The position numbers were made by a program, and so were the translations under genes. Shown in pieces: positions 18,052 through 27,708 of a stretch of 64,000 bases of DNA. Position 1 is the first letter of the stretch. Every line of letters begins with the position of its first letter. The notes under the pieces are model-generated. The model was not told the DNA's origin and did no database searches. It worked only from the letters and a program-made list of their open reading frames with translations. Origin of the DNA: Paraburkholderia tropica (GTDB lineage: Bacteria; Pseudomonadota; Gammaproteobacteria; Burkholderiales; Burkholderiaceae); contig NZ_FNZM01000010.1 of NCBI RefSeq assembly GCF_900109265.1, forward strand, positions 248,001 through 312,000, in the 5' to 3' direction.

Positions 18052-18840
18052 ATGAGCAGGATCCATCCCACTGCGATCGTCGAGCCGGGCGCACAGGTCG
18101 ATGAAACGGTCGAGATCGGCCCGTATGCGATCGTGGGCGCGAACGTCACCATCGGTGCGCGCACCAAGATCGGCTCGCACAGCGTGATCGAAGGCCACAC
18201 CACGATCGGCGAAGACAACAGCATCGGCCATTACGCGTCGGTCGGCGGCCGCCCGCAGGACATGAAGTACAAGGGCGAACCCACGAAACTCGTGATCGGC
18301 AACCGCAACACCATCCGCGAGTTCACGACGCTGCATACGGGGACGGTGCAGGACACCGGCATCACCTCGATCGGCGACGACTGCTGGATCATGGCTTACG
18401 TGCACGTCGGTCACGACTGCCGTCTGGGCAACAACATCATCATGTCGAGCAACGCGCAGCTCGCGGGTCACGTGATCGTCGACGACCACGCGATCGTCGG
18501 CGGCATGACCGGCGTGCACCAGTTCGTGCGCATCGGCGCGCACTCGATGGTCGGCGGCGCCTCGGCGCTCGTGCAGGACGTGCCGCCGTTCGTGATCGCC
18601 GCCGGTAACAAGGCGGTGCCGCACGGCATCAACGTCGAAGGTCTGCGCCGCCGCGGTTTCTCGCCCGACGCGATTTCGGCGCTGCGCTCGGCGTACCGCA
18701 CGCTCTACAAGAACGGTCTGTCGCTCGAAGAGGCGAAGGTGCAACTCGCCGAACTCGCCCAGGCGGGCGGCGACGGCGACACGCACGTGAAGGCGCTGCT
18801 CGATTTCGTCGAGCTGTCGCAGCGCGGCATCATCCGCTAA
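18052..18840 (+). CDS. lpxA: UDP-N-acetylglucosamine O-acyltransferase
   Basis: First step of lipid A synthesis. Exactly 262 residues from MSRIHPTAIVEPGAQVDETV, the E. coli length. Hexapeptide left-handed beta-helix repeats fill the first two thirds, with the catalytic His region in WIMAYVHVGHDCRLGN. The C-terminal helical domain is present. AGGAC lies before the ATG at 18052. lpxB starts 3 bp after the stop. Confidence 0.98.
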   Translation: MSRIHPTAIVEPGAQVDETVEIGPYAIVGANVTIGARTKIGSHSVIEGHTTIGEDNSIGHYASVGGRPQDMKYKGEPTKLVIGNRNTIREFTTLHTGTVQDTGITSIGDDCWIMAYVHVGHDCRLGNNIIMSSNAQLAGHVIVDDHAIVGGMTGVHQFVRIGAHSMVGGASALVQDVPPFVIAAGNKAVPHGINVEGLRRRGFSPDAISALRSAYRTLYKNGLSLEEAKVQLAELAQAGGDGDTHVKALLDFVELSQRGIIR

Positions 18841-18843
18841 ACG

Positions 18844-20013
18844 ATGGCGCTGCAAAACCGTCCGCTGCGTCTCGCGATGGTCGCCGGCGAACCGTCCGGC
18901 GACCTGCTCGCGTCGTCGCTGCTCAAGGGGCTCGTCAGCAAGCTGCCGGATAGCACGCAGTACTACGGAATCGGCGGCCCGCGCATGCAGGCCGTCGGTT
19001 TCGACGCGCACTGGCCGATGGACAAGCTCACCGTGCGTGGCTACGTCGAGGCGCTCAAGCACATTCCCGAAATCCTGCGCATCCGCAACGAGCTCAAGCA
19101 TCAACTGCTCGCGGAACCGCCCGACGCCTTCATCGGCGTCGACGCGCCGGATTTCAACTTCGGCCTCGAACACCCGCTGCGCGACGCCGGCATTCCGACG
19201 ATTCACTTCGTCTGTCCGTCGATCTGGGCGTGGCGGGGCGGCCGTATCAAGAAGATCCAGAAGTCGGTGGATCACATGCTCTGCGTGTTCCCGTTCGAAA
19301 CGGCGATTCTCGAAAAGGCCGGCGTGGCTGCGTCCTACGTGGGCCATCCGCTCGCCGACGAGATTCCGCTCGAACCGGACGTGCCGGGCGCGCGTCGCGC
19401 GCTCGGTCTGCCCGAAAATGGCCCGGTGATCGCCGTGCTGCCGGGCAGCCGTCGCTCCGAGATCAACCTGATCGGCCCGACCTTCTTCGACGCGATGCAG
19501 ATCATGCAGCAGCGCGAGCCGGGTCTGCGTTTCGTGATGCCGGCGGCGACGCCCGCGATCCACGCGCAATTGCAGGAACTCGCGAATTCGCATCAGGGTC
19601 TCGCGCTCACGATCATCGACGGTCAGTCGCAAGTCGCCATGACGGCCGCCGACGCGATCCTCGTGAAGAGCGGCACGGTCACGCTGGAGGCCGCACTGCT
19701 CAAGAAGCCGATGGTCATCTCGTACAAGGTGCCCTGGCTCACGGGTCAGATCATGCGCCGCCAGGGCTATCTGCCGTATGTCGGTCTGCCGAACATTCTC
19801 GCGGGACGTTTTGTCGTGCCCGAGATTCTTCAGCATTTCGCCACGCCCGAGGCGCTGGCCGAAGCCACGCTCACGCAGTTGCACGACGAGGCGAACCGGC
19901 GCACCCTGACCGAAGTGTTCACGCAGATGCACATCGCGCTGCGCCAGAACACCGCGGAGCGCGCGGCGGAAGTGGTCGCGCGCATCACCGAAGGCCGCAG
20001 GAGCAAGGCATGA
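18844..20013 (+). CDS. lpxB: Lipid-A-disaccharide synthase
   Basis: GT19 glycosyltransferase that joins UDP-diacyl-GlcN and lipid X at the membrane. The 389 residues start MALQNRPLRLAMVAGEPSGD (AGEPSGD motif) and contain CPSIWAWRGGRIKKI, VLPGSRRSEI and VKSGTVTLEAALLKKPMV. The ATG lies 3 bp after lpxA, and the stop overlaps the rnhB start in an ATGA, so translation is coupled on both sides. Confidence 0.97.
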   Translation: MALQNRPLRLAMVAGEPSGDLLASSLLKGLVSKLPDSTQYYGIGGPRMQAVGFDAHWPMDKLTVRGYVEALKHIPEILRIRNELKHQLLAEPPDAFIGVDAPDFNFGLEHPLRDAGIPTIHFVCPSIWAWRGGRIKKIQKSVDHMLCVFPFETAILEKAGVAASYVGHPLADEIPLEPDVPGARRALGLPENGPVIAVLPGSRRSEINLIGPTFFDAMQIMQQREPGLRFVMPAATPAIHAQLQELANSHQGLALTIIDGQSQVAMTAADAILVKSGTVTLEAALLKKPMVISYKVPWLTGQIMRRQGYLPYVGLPNILAGRFVVPEILQHFATPEALAEATLTQLHDEANRRTLTEVFTQMHIALRQNTAERAAEVVARITEGRRSKA

Positions 20014-20795
20014 CCGGAAGCACGACCCGCGCCAAGGCCGCGCCCAAGGGTGCGGCGGGCGGCGCGACGCGGGCGAAGGCGCCGTCGCAGGCGGCGCAAA
20101 AGCGCGCTGCGCGTCTGCAACTCGCGGAACAGGCCGGCTTGCTGTTCGAGTCGCCCGACGACGTGATTTGCGGCGTCGACGAAGCCGGGCGCGGCCCGCT
20201 CGCCGGTCCCGTGGTCGCGGCCGCGGTGATTCTCGATCCGGCGCGCCCGATTGCCGGACTCGACGACTCGAAGGTGCTCACGGCCAAGGCGCGCGACGCG
20301 CTCTACGATCTGATCGTCGAGCACTCGCTGGCCTGGTGCGTGGCCGAAGCGAGCGTCGAGGAAATCGACACGCTCAACATCCTGCACGCGACGATGCTGG
20401 CCATGCGCCGCGCTGTCGAAGGCCTGAGCGTCACGCCGACGCTGGCGAAGATCGACGGCAATCGCTGCCCGGTGCTGCCGGTGCGCAGCGAAGCGGTGAT
20501 TGGCGGCGACGCGCTCGTGCCCGCGATTTCGGCGGCGTCGATCATCGCCAAGGTCACGCGCGACCGCATGCTGACGCAGTTGCACGCAACCTTCCCGTTC
20601 TACGGCTTCGATGCGCACGCGGGCTACGGCACGGCGCAGCATCTGGCCGCGCTGCGTGAACATGGTCCGTGCGAACATCATCGCCGCTCGTTCGCGCCGG
20701 TGCGCGAAGCGTTTGCGCTGCACGGCGCGGTGCTGACCGCAAGCGTCGCTACGGCGGCGTCCGCGGCCGAAGGCGACGCATTCGCGCCGCTCTAG
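20010..20795 (+). CDS. rnhB: Ribonuclease HII
   Basis: Cleaves RNA in RNA-DNA hybrids and single misincorporated ribonucleotides. Start at the ATGA overlap with lpxB gives 261 residues. The catalytic motif VDEAGRGPLAGPVVAAAV begins around residue 55. The first ~35 residues form an Ala/Lys/Arg-rich extension absent from E. coli RNase HII. Later motifs include KIDGNRCPVLP, ISAASIIAKVTRDR and YGFDAHAGYGTAQH. Co-transcription with lpxB is typical. Confidence 0.96.
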   Translation: MTGSTTRAKAAPKGAAGGATRAKAPSQAAQKRAARLQLAEQAGLLFESPDDVICGVDEAGRGPLAGPVVAAAVILDPARPIAGLDDSKVLTAKARDALYDLIVEHSLAWCVAEASVEEIDTLNILHATMLAMRRAVEGLSVTPTLAKIDGNRCPVLPVRSEAVIGGDALVPAISAASIIAKVTRDRMLTQLHATFPFYGFDAHAGYGTAQHLAALREHGPCEHHRRSFAPVREAFALHGAVLTASVATAASAAEGDAFAPL

Positions 20796-20889
20796 ACGCA
20801 CGCGTGTCGCCGCGCAGCCCTATCGGCGTCGCCTCGTGCGGCGCCGTTTTCCTTTTCATTCATCGCATTACTGATCGTCAGGCCTGCCC

Positions 20890-21675
20890 GTGAAAGCCAT
20901 TACCTCGCGCGACAATCCGCTCTACAAGCGCCTCAAGGCGCTGGCCGGCTCGACCCATCAGCAGCGCCGCGCGCATCAGGCGCTGCTCGAAGGCTTCCAT
21001 CTGGCGAGCGCCTGGCTCGATGGCGGCTCGCAGCCCGAATATTGCGTCGTGACCGAAGGCGCGCTCGCGCACGCGGAGGCGCAGGACATCGTCGCGCGCG
21101 TGGACGAGCGCCGCATCATCACGCTCCCCGACGCGCTGTTCGGCCAGCTTTCGAACGTAGTGCACGGCGCGGGCATGCTGCTGCTCGTCGATATGCCCGA
21201 AGCGACGCTGCCGCAGCGCGTCGAATCGACTTGCCTCGTGCTCGACGGTTTGCAGGATGCCGGCAACGTCGGTTCGATTCTGCGCAGCGCGGCGGCGGCG
21301 GGTATCGACAAGGTGTTCTGCACGCCGGGGACCGCCTACGCGTGGTCGTCGAAGGTGCTGCGCTCGGCGATGGGCGCGCATTTCCTGTTGCAGGTGTTCG
21401 AGAACGTCGAGCCCGAGACGCTCGTCGATCTGCTCGGCGTGCCCGTCGTGATCACCGATTCGCACGGCGCGCAGGCCATCGACGAGGCCGATCTCTCGGG
21501 TCAGGTCGCCTGGGTGTTCGGCAACGAAGGCGCGGGCGTCTCGCAGGTCTGGCGCGACGCGGCCGCGCTGCGCGTGACCATTCCGCAGCCAGGCGGCATG
21601 GAGTCGCTCAACGTGGCGGCGGCCGCCGCCGTGTGCGTGTTCGAGCAATGCCGGCAGCAGCGCCGCGCGCGCTGA
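20890..21675 (+). CDS. SpoU/TrmH-family RNA 2'-O-methyltransferase
   Basis: Predicted SPOUT methyltransferase acting on rRNA or tRNA with S-adenosylmethionine. The 261 residues carry an N-terminal substrate-binding domain (SRDNPLYKRLKALAGS). The C-terminal knot has LVLDGLQDAGNVGSILRSA, FGNEGAGVS and IPQPGGMESLNVAAAAA. It resembles RlmB/TsnR-type enzymes; which nucleotide is modified cannot be told from sequence. It follows rnhB on the same strand and ends at a strong bidirectional terminator. Confidence 0.9.
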   Translation: MKAITSRDNPLYKRLKALAGSTHQQRRAHQALLEGFHLASAWLDGGSQPEYCVVTEGALAHAEAQDIVARVDERRIITLPDALFGQLSNVVHGAGMLLLVDMPEATLPQRVESTCLVLDGLQDAGNVGSILRSAAAAGIDKVFCTPGTAYAWSSKVLRSAMGAHFLLQVFENVEPETLVDLLGVPVVITDSHGAQAIDEADLSGQVAWVFGNEGAGVSQVWRDAAALRVTIPQPGGMESLNVAAAAAVCVFEQCRQQRRAR

Positions 21676-21701
21676 ATCTTGCGGATCGTCGCCGCAAATT
21701 G

Positions 21702-21732
21702 AAAAAGGCCCGCTGCGTGCGGGCCTTTTTGC
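21702..21732. terminator. Bidirectional intrinsic terminator
   Basis: AAAAAGGCCCGC at 21702-21713 pairs perfectly with GCGGGCCTTTTT at 21719-21730. It serves both the methyltransferase (plus) and ppsR (minus), which converge here. Confidence 0.9.
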
Positions 21733-21774
21733 GTTTGCAGCGATCCGTTTCAGCGATCGGCCGCGCTCGATCGC

Positions 21775-22590
21775 TCAATAGGCGGGCTTGTCGATGCGGA
21801 TTTCCTGCAGGATCGTGGTGGCGATTTCCTCGATCGACTTGTGTGTGGAGGAGAGCCACTTGATGCCTTCACGGCGCATCATCGCCTCGGCCTCGTTCAC
21901 TTCGTAGCGGCAATTTTCCAGCGCCGCGTACTTGCTGCCCGGACGGCGTTCGTTGCGGATTTCCGTGAGGCGCTGCGGATCGATCGACAGGCCGAAGATC
22001 TTGCCGCGATGCGGCAGCAGCGAATTCGGCATCTTGCCGCGCTCGAAGTCGTCGGGGATCAGCGGATAGTTCGCGGCCTTCACGCCGTATTGCATCGCCA
22101 GATAGAGGCTCGTCGGCGTCTTGCCGCTGCGCGACACGCCCACGAGGATCACGTCTGCGTCGGCGAGATTGCGGTCGGACTGGCCGTCGTCGTGCGCGAG
22201 CGAGAAGTTGATCGCCTCGATGCGGTTCTTGTATTCGTCGGTGTCGGCGTTCTGGTGGCCGCGACCCATCGCGTGGCTCGACTTGAGCTCCAGCTCCTGT
22301 TCGAGCGGTTCCACGAAAGTCTGGAACATGTCGAGCACGAGCGCGTTCGCGCGTTTGACGATCTCGTTCGAATTGCTGTCCACGAGCGTCGTGAAGACGA
22401 TCGGACGGCGGCCTTCCTGAACGGCGGCTTCGTTGATTTTTTCGGCGGTCGAGTAGGCTTTTTCCGTCGAATCGATGAACGGAACGCGCACGAGGCGGAA
22501 TTTCTGGTCGAACTGCGACAGGATCGAATGCGCGAAAGTCTCGGCGGTGATCCCGGTACCGTCGGAGACGATGAATACGGTTGGCGGCAT
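21775..22590 (-). CDS. ppsR: PEP synthase regulatory protein (bifunctional kinase/pyrophosphorylase, DUF299)
   Basis: Regulates PEP synthase by ADP-dependent phosphorylation and Pi-dependent dephosphorylation of a Thr beside the catalytic His. From MPPTVFIVSDGTGITAETFA at 22590 the product is 271 residues. The P-loop GVSRSGKTPTSLYLA lies near residues 149-163. A much longer open frame upstream lacks family character. The gene is divergent from its target ppsA across a 403-bp region, the usual proteobacterial pairing. Confidence 0.95.
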   Translation of the reverse strand: MPPTVFIVSDGTGITAETFAHSILSQFDQKFRLVRVPFIDSTEKAYSTAEKINEAAVQEGRRPIVFTTLVDSNSNEIVKRANALVLDMFQTFVEPLEQELELKSSHAMGRGHQNADTDEYKNRIEAINFSLAHDDGQSDRNLADADVILVGVSRSGKTPTSLYLAMQYGVKAANYPLIPDDFERGKMPNSLLPHRGKIFGLSIDPQRLTEIRNERRPGSKYAALENCRYEVNEAEAMMRREGIKWLSSTHKSIEEIATTILQEIRIDKPAY

Positions 22591-22993
22591 CGGATGAGGC
22601 TGGGTACGTGAACTGCTGTGCGGCTCACAGGACGGGCTTGGGCGCCCGGACTGCGCCTGCGGGCGGGGCCGCGGCGCGATTCTCGCCGACTGACACAATT
22701 TCTGTAGTCGGCACGGTAGAATAGCGGCAACCTGTTGGATAAGCAATTGCAGTGCAACCACGCCAAACGGCAGTCCATCGTGGCTCAATCTGGCGTCAAC
22801 TTGCAGCGATTTTGCATAACTCCCTGCAATCGCGCGCATCTTCCTGCTTTTCCTTCCGCTGCGTGTGAGCTTTCGCACCTCTCGCGATTGCTTCTCCAAC
22901 AGGTTGCGCAAGACGCGAATCCGCTTCCAATGGGCGGTCCGCGTTCGAGCCCACTTGCGCAATCGTGAATTTTTTTCACACTTAGGGGCTTGT
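22591..22993. other. ppsR/ppsA divergent regulatory region, 403 bp
   Basis: Control region between the kinase/pyrophosphorylase gene and its target. A TAGAAT hexamer at 22717-22722 could be a -10 for ppsA, but its -35 partner is weak. The stretch 22735-22870 is less GC-rich than the surrounding genes. No convincing ORF or structured RNA was seen. Confidence 0.4.
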
Positions 22994-25393
22994 ATGACTA
23001 ACACCGTTGCCAAGGATCAGGCTTATGTAGTGCCTTTCGAGCAGTTGCGGATGACCGACGTCGAGATCGTGGGCGGCAAGAACGCCTCGCTCGGCGAAAT
23101 GATCAGCCAGTTGGCTGAGGCTGGCGTGCGCGTGCCCACGGGTTTCGCGACGACCGCGCTCGCATTCCGCGACTTCCTGAAGCACAACAACCTGACCGAG
23201 CGGATCGCCGCCCGTCTGGAAACGCTCGACGTCGACGACGTCAAGGCGCTGGCCGAAGCGGGTAAGGAAATCCGTCAATGGATCATCGACGCGCCGCTGC
23301 AGCCGAAACTGGAAGCGGACATCCGCGCCGGCTTCGAAACGCTGAAGGCGAGCTCGCCGTCGGAACTCTCGTTCGCCGTCCGCTCGTCGGCAACGGCGGA
23401 AGACCTGCCCGACGCTTCGTTCGCCGGTCAACAGGAAAGCTACCTGAACGTGGTCGGCATCGAAGACGTGCTCGACCGCCTCAAGCACGTGTTCGCGTCG
23501 CTCTACAACGACCGCGCCATCTCGTATCGCGTCCACAAGGGCTTTACCCACGCCGAAGTCGCCCTGTCGGCTGGCGTGCAGCGCATGGTCCGTTCGGACC
23601 GCGGCGCGGCTGGCGTGATGTTCACGCTCGACACGGAATCGGGCTTCAAGGAAGCGGTGTTCATCACGTCAAGCTACGGCCTCGGTGAGACCGTGGTGCA
23701 GGGCGCGGTGAATCCGGACGAGTTCTACGTCTTCAAGACCACGCTCGCACAAGGCAAGGCGCCGATCATCCGCCGCTCGATCGGCTCGAAGCTCATCAAG
23801 ATGGAATTCACGCAGCCGGGCGAGCCGGGCCGCGTGAAGACGGTCGACGTCTCGCACGAACAGCGCAACCGTTTCTCGATCACCGACGAAGACGTGATCG
23901 AGCTGGCCAAGTACGCCGTCATCATCGAGAAGCACTACCAGCGTCCGATGGACATCGAGTGGGGCAAGGACGGTCTCGACGGCAAGATCTTCATTCTCCA
24001 GGCGCGTCCGGAGACGGTGAAGAGCCAGGCCGCCGGCAAGGCCGAGCAGCGCTTCAAGCTCAAGGGTCAGTCGCAGGTGCTGGCAACGGGCCGCGCAATC
24101 GGTCAGAAGATCGGCGCGGGCCGCGTGAAGGTGATTCACGATCCGTCCGAAATGGAACGCGTGCAGCCGGGCGACGTGCTGGTCGCCGACATGACCGACC
24201 CGAACTGGGAGCCGGTGATGAAGCGCGCAGCGGCCATCGTCACGAACCGTGGCGGCCGTACCTGCCACGCGGCGATCATCGCGCGTGAGCTGGGCGTGCC
24301 GGCAGTCGTGGGTTGCGGCGACGCAACCGACCTGCTCAAGGACGGTGCGCTCGTGACGGTGTCGTGCGCGGAAGGCGACGAAGGCCGCATTTACGACGGT
24401 CTGCTGGAAACCGAAGTCAGCGAAGTCCAGCGTGGCGAGCTGCCGGCTATTCCGGTCAAGATCATGATGAACGTCGGCAACCCGCAACTCGCGTTCGACT
24501 TCTCGCAACTGCCGAACGCAGGTGTTGGCCTCGCGCGTCTCGAGTTCATCATCAACAACAACATCGGCGTTCACCCGAAGGCGATTCTCGAGTACCCGAA
24601 CGTCGACGCGGACCTGAAGAAGGCCGTGGAAAGCGTGGCGCGCGGCCATGCGTCGCCGCGCGCGTTCTACGTCGACAAGCTGACGGAAGGCATCGCCACG
24701 ATCGCGGCGGCGTTCTATCCGAAGCCCGTCATCGTGCGGATGTCCGACTTCAAGTCGAACGAGTACAAGAAGCTGATCGGCGGTTCGCGCTACGAGCCGG
24801 ACGAAGAAAACCCGATGCTGGGTTTCCGCGGCGCGTCGCGCTACATCGCCGACGACTTCGCGCAGGCGTTCGAAATGGAGTGCCTGGCGCTCAAGCGCGT
24901 GCGTGAAGAAATGGGCCTCGCGAACGTCGAGATCATGGTGCCGTTCGTGCGTACGCTGAAGCAGGCGGAGCGCGTGGTTGGCCTGCTCGCGAAGTACGGT
25001 CTGAAGCGCGGCGAAAACGGTCTGCGCCTGATCATGATGTGCGAAGTGCCGACGAACGCGATTCTTGCCGAAGAGTTCCTGCAGTACTTCGACGGCTTCT
25101 CGATCGGTTCGAACGACCTGACGCAGCTCACGCTCGGTCTCGACCGCGACTCGGGCATGGAACTGCTGGCCGCCGACTTCGACGAACGCGACCCGGCCGT
25201 CAAGTTCCTGCTCAAGCGTGCGATCGAAACCTGCCGCCGCCTGGACAAGTACGTCGGCATCTGCGGGCAGGGCCCGTCCGATCATCCGGACTTCGCCGAG
25301 TGGCTTGCTGAAGAAGGCATCGCTTCGATTTCGCTGAACCCGGACACGGTTGTCGAAACGTGGCAGGCGCTGGCCAAGTCGCAAGGCAAGTAA
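22994..25393 (+). CDS. ppsA: Phosphoenolpyruvate synthase
   Basis: Makes PEP from pyruvate, ATP and water for gluconeogenesis. From MTNTVAKDQAYVVPFEQLR at 22994 it has 799 residues. The N-terminal ATP-grasp part includes GGKNASLGEMI and FAVRSSATAEDLPDASFAGQ. The swivelling domain has the phospho-His motif GGRTCHAAIIARELG (His near residue 425). The C-terminal TIM barrel carries CEVPTNAI, GSNDLTQLTLGLDRDS and GICGQGPSD. A longer upstream start is not supported. Ends at the terminator 25512-25538. Confidence 0.98.
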   Translation: MTNTVAKDQAYVVPFEQLRMTDVEIVGGKNASLGEMISQLAEAGVRVPTGFATTALAFRDFLKHNNLTERIAARLETLDVDDVKALAEAGKEIRQWIIDAPLQPKLEADIRAGFETLKASSPSELSFAVRSSATAEDLPDASFAGQQESYLNVVGIEDVLDRLKHVFASLYNDRAISYRVHKGFTHAEVALSAGVQRMVRSDRGAAGVMFTLDTESGFKEAVFITSSYGLGETVVQGAVNPDEFYVFKTTLAQGKAPIIRRSIGSKLIKMEFTQPGEPGRVKTVDVSHEQRNRFSITDEDVIELAKYAVIIEKHYQRPMDIEWGKDGLDGKIFILQARPETVKSQAAGKAEQRFKLKGQSQVLATGRAIGQKIGAGRVKVIHDPSEMERVQPGDVLVADMTDPNWEPVMKRAAAIVTNRGGRTCHAAIIARELGVPAVVGCGDATDLLKDGALVTVSCAEGDEGRIYDGLLETEVSEVQRGELPAIPVKIMMNVGNPQLAFDFSQLPNAGVGLARLEFIINNNIGVHPKAILEYPNVDADLKKAVESVARGHASPRAFYVDKLTEGIATIAAAFYPKPVIVRMSDFKSNEYKKLIGGSRYEPDEENPMLGFRGASRYIADDFAQAFEMECLALKRVREEMGLANVEIMVPFVRTLKQAERVVGLLAKYGLKRGENGLRLIMMCEVPTNAILAEEFLQYFDGFSIGSNDLTQLTLGLDRDSGMELLAADFDERDPAVKFLLKRAIETCRRLDKYVGICGQGPSDHPDFAEWLAEEGIASISLNPDTVVETWQALAKSQGK

Positions 25394-25511
25394 GGCAGCC
25401 CGCGTCACATGCGTTTCGTGTGTGACGCGCCGTGCGCGAAGGTTGAGGCGGTCGAGGTACCTTACGCTTCACTTTCGCGCGCTGCGGAAAAAAGTGTCAG
25501 CTTCGTGCTAT

Positions 25512-25538
25512 AACACCCCGGTCTATCCGGGGTGTTTT
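25512..25538 (+). terminator. Intrinsic terminator after ppsA
   Basis: AACACCCCGG at 25512-25521 pairs with CCGGGGTGTT at 25527-25536 across a 5-nt loop, followed by TT. It lies just before the nfeD ribosome-binding site. Confidence 0.75.
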
Positions 25539-25554
25539 GCTTTGGGAGGTCGAA

Positions 25555-26010
25555 GTGGGTCCGCATGGTGTGTTCTGGTGGATCGGCGCGGGCGTGCTGA
25601 TCGTGGCCGAGCTGATGACCGGCACCTTCTATCTGCTGATGATCGCGCTTGGCTTTCTCGCGGGCGTGGCGGCGTATGAGCTGGGCGCGCCGCTCGATCT
25701 GCAGCTCATGTGCGCGGCGCTTGTGGCGTTGATCGCGGTGATCGTGCTGCGCCGCTCGCGGTTTGGACGTCGCCGCCGCATGGTCGATGCCTCGACCGAT
25801 CCCGGCGTGAATCTCGATATCGGCTCGACGCTGACCGTCGCCGCGTGGCATGAAGGCCGCGCGCGCTCGATGTATCGCGGCGCCGAATGGGACGTGGAGC
25901 TCGCGCCCGGCGAGCCCGATAACGCGCCCCTCTATGAAATCCAGGCCGTGCGCGGTAACTGTCTGATCGTGGGCGCGCATCGCGCAGCGGGCGCGCCGCG
26001 TCACGCGTGA
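25555..26010 (+). CDS. NfeD-family membrane protein
   Basis: Short NfeD protein that partners an SPFH/stomatin-type protein in membrane microdomains. A GTG start at 25555 with GGGAGG 5 nt upstream gives 151 residues. There are two to three hydrophobic helices (WWIGAGVLIVAELMTG and ALGFLAGVAAYEL), then a soluble C-terminal OB-fold-like domain beginning near GSTLTVAAW. It is followed 40 bp later by the SPFH gene, the pairing seen across bacteria. The TTG further upstream lies in the terminator and is unlikely. Confidence 0.85.
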   Translation: MGPHGVFWWIGAGVLIVAELMTGTFYLLMIALGFLAGVAAYELGAPLDLQLMCAALVALIAVIVLRRSRFGRRRRMVDASTDPGVNLDIGSTLTVAAWHEGRARSMYRGAEWDVELAPGEPDNAPLYEIQAVRGNCLIVGAHRAAGAPRHA

Positions 26011-26050
26011 TCAATCGAAACAAACCAGTCGAAGCTCAGGGGGAAAGTGT

Positions 26051-27007
26051 ATGCAAGTGCCTATCGTCGGATTGATTTTGCTCGTGATCGTCATCGTGAT
26101 GGTGTCGAAGACGGTCAAGATCGTGCCGCAGCAGCACGCGTGGGTGTTGGAGCGGCTGGGCCGCTATCACGCAACGCTCACGCCGGGCCTCACGATCGTG
26201 CTGCCGTTCATCGACCGTGTGGCGTACAAGCACGTGCTCAAGGAAATTCCGCTCGACGTCCCGAGCCAGATCTGTATCACGCGCGACAACACCCAGCTTC
26301 AGGTCGACGGCGTGCTGTACTTCCAGGTCACCGATCCGATGAAGGCGTCGTATGGTTCGAGCAATTTCGTGTTCGCGATCACGCAGCTTTCGCAAACCAC
26401 GCTGCGCTCGGTGATCGGCAAGCTGGAGCTCGACAAGACTTTCGAGGAACGCGATTTCATCAACCACAGCGTGGTGTCGTCGCTCGACGAAGCGGCGTCG
26501 AACTGGGGCGTGAAGGTGCTGCGCTACGAGATCAAGGATCTCACGCCGCCGAAGGAAATCCTCCACGCGATGCAGGCGCAGATCACCGCCGAGCGCGAGA
26601 AGCGCGCGCTGATCGCGGCGTCGGAAGGGCGCAAGCAGGAGCAGATCAACCTCGCGGCAGGCGCGCGCGAGGCGGCGATCCAGAAGTCGGAAGGCGAGCG
26701 GCAGGCGGCCATCAACCAGGCGCAGGGTCAGGCGGCGGCGATTCTGGCCGTGGCCGAGGCGAATGCGCAGGCGATCCAGAAGATCGGCAATTCGATCCAG
26801 GCGCAGGGCGGTATGGACGCCGTCAACCTCAAGGTGGCCGAGCAGTATGTGAACGCGTTCGGCAATCTGGCCAAGCAGGGCAACACGCTGATCGTGCCGG
26901 GCAATATGAGCGATCTGAGTTCGATGATCGCGTCGGCGCTCACCATCGTGAACCGCACCGGCATGAAGGAAGGGCAGTTGAGCCGGGACGCGGCGAAGGG
27001 CGTCTGA
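26051..27007 (+). CDS. qmcA: SPFH/band-7 (stomatin-like) protein, QmcA type
   Basis: Integral-membrane scaffold of the prohibitin/stomatin superfamily that oligomerises in membrane microdomains. The 318 residues have one N-terminal helix (IVGLILLVIVIVMVS), the band-7 domain from VPQQHAWVLERLGRY, and an Ala/Glu/Gln-rich coiled coil (AAILAVAEANAQAIQKI). It forms an operon with the preceding nfeD-family gene. The symbol follows E. coli QmcA by resemblance. Confidence 0.85.
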   Translation: MQVPIVGLILLVIVIVMVSKTVKIVPQQHAWVLERLGRYHATLTPGLTIVLPFIDRVAYKHVLKEIPLDVPSQICITRDNTQLQVDGVLYFQVTDPMKASYGSSNFVFAITQLSQTTLRSVIGKLELDKTFEERDFINHSVVSSLDEAASNWGVKVLRYEIKDLTPPKEILHAMQAQITAEREKRALIAASEGRKQEQINLAAGAREAAIQKSEGERQAAINQAQGQAAAILAVAEANAQAIQKIGNSIQAQGGMDAVNLKVAEQYVNAFGNLAKQGNTLIVPGNMSDLSSMIASALTIVNRTGMKEGQLSRDAAKGV

Positions 27008-27093
27008 GCGGGCCGCCCGGCTGCGGCAAATCGGCACATTTGGGGACCGATTTCGCGCCGTTTCGCACGGTTAGGTTTCGCGTGGCTCAGAGG

Positions 27094-27124
27094 AAAAAAG
27101 GGCGGCTCGACGCCGCCCTTTTTG
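27094..27124. terminator. Bidirectional intrinsic terminator (qmcA / smpB)
   Basis: AAAAAGGGCGGC at 27095-27106 pairs with GCCGCCCTTTTT ending at 27123. It separates convergent qmcA and smpB. Confidence 0.88.
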
Positions 27125-27159
27125 CATCCGGACGCACGTGACGCGTGGAACGCGTGCGA

Positions 27160-27606
27160 TCAGGTCGGCGTGCGCATCAGGCGCGCCTTTTCGCGCTGCC
27201 AGTCGCGCTGCTTCTCGGTTTCGCGCTTGTCGTGCTGCTTCTTGCCCTTCGCAAGGCCGATTTCGCACTTCACGCGACCGCCCTTGTAGTGGAAATTCAG
27301 GGGCACGAGCGTGAAGCCGCGCTGCTCGATCTTCCCGATCAGCTTGTCGATCTGGTCGCGGTGCAGCAGCAGCTTGCGGGTGCGCGTGGGATCGGGATTG
27401 ATGTGCGTCGAGGCCTCCGGCAGCGGGCTGATGTGCGTGCCGATCAGGTAAAGCTCGCCGTCCTTGATGATGACGTAGCCTTCCTTGATCTGGGCCCGCC
27501 CGGCGCGCATAGCCTTGACCTCCCATCCTTCGAGCACGAGTCCTGCCTCGTAGCGCTCTTCGATGAAGTAGTCGAAGAACGCTTTTCTGTTGTCGATGAT
27601 GCTCAT
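27160..27606 (-). CDS. smpB: SsrA-binding protein SmpB
   Basis: Binds tmRNA and brings it to stalled ribosomes for trans-translation. From MSIIDNRKAFFDYF at 27606 the product is 148 residues with LVLEGWEVKAMRAGRAQ and LLLHRDQIDKLIG. The basic C-terminal tail (KGKKQHDKRETEKQRDWQ) folds into the mRNA channel. The alternative start at 27627 adds seven residues without support. It is divergent from ratA over about 100 bp. Confidence 0.97.
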   Translation of the reverse strand: MSIIDNRKAFFDYFIEERYEAGLVLEGWEVKAMRAGRAQIKEGYVIIKDGELYLIGTHISPLPEASTHINPDPTRTRKLLLHRDQIDKLIGKIEQRGFTLVPLNFHYKGGRVKCEIGLAKGKKQHDKRETEKQRDWQREKARLMRTPT

Positions 27607-27708
27607 AGGAAAATGGAAAAGGCCCAACTCTTGTAAAATTACGATTTTAGCAAAGCGGGCCAGCGAAAGCCCGTCGCGCTTTCACCCTTGCCTCGCATTG
27701 CGCAATTT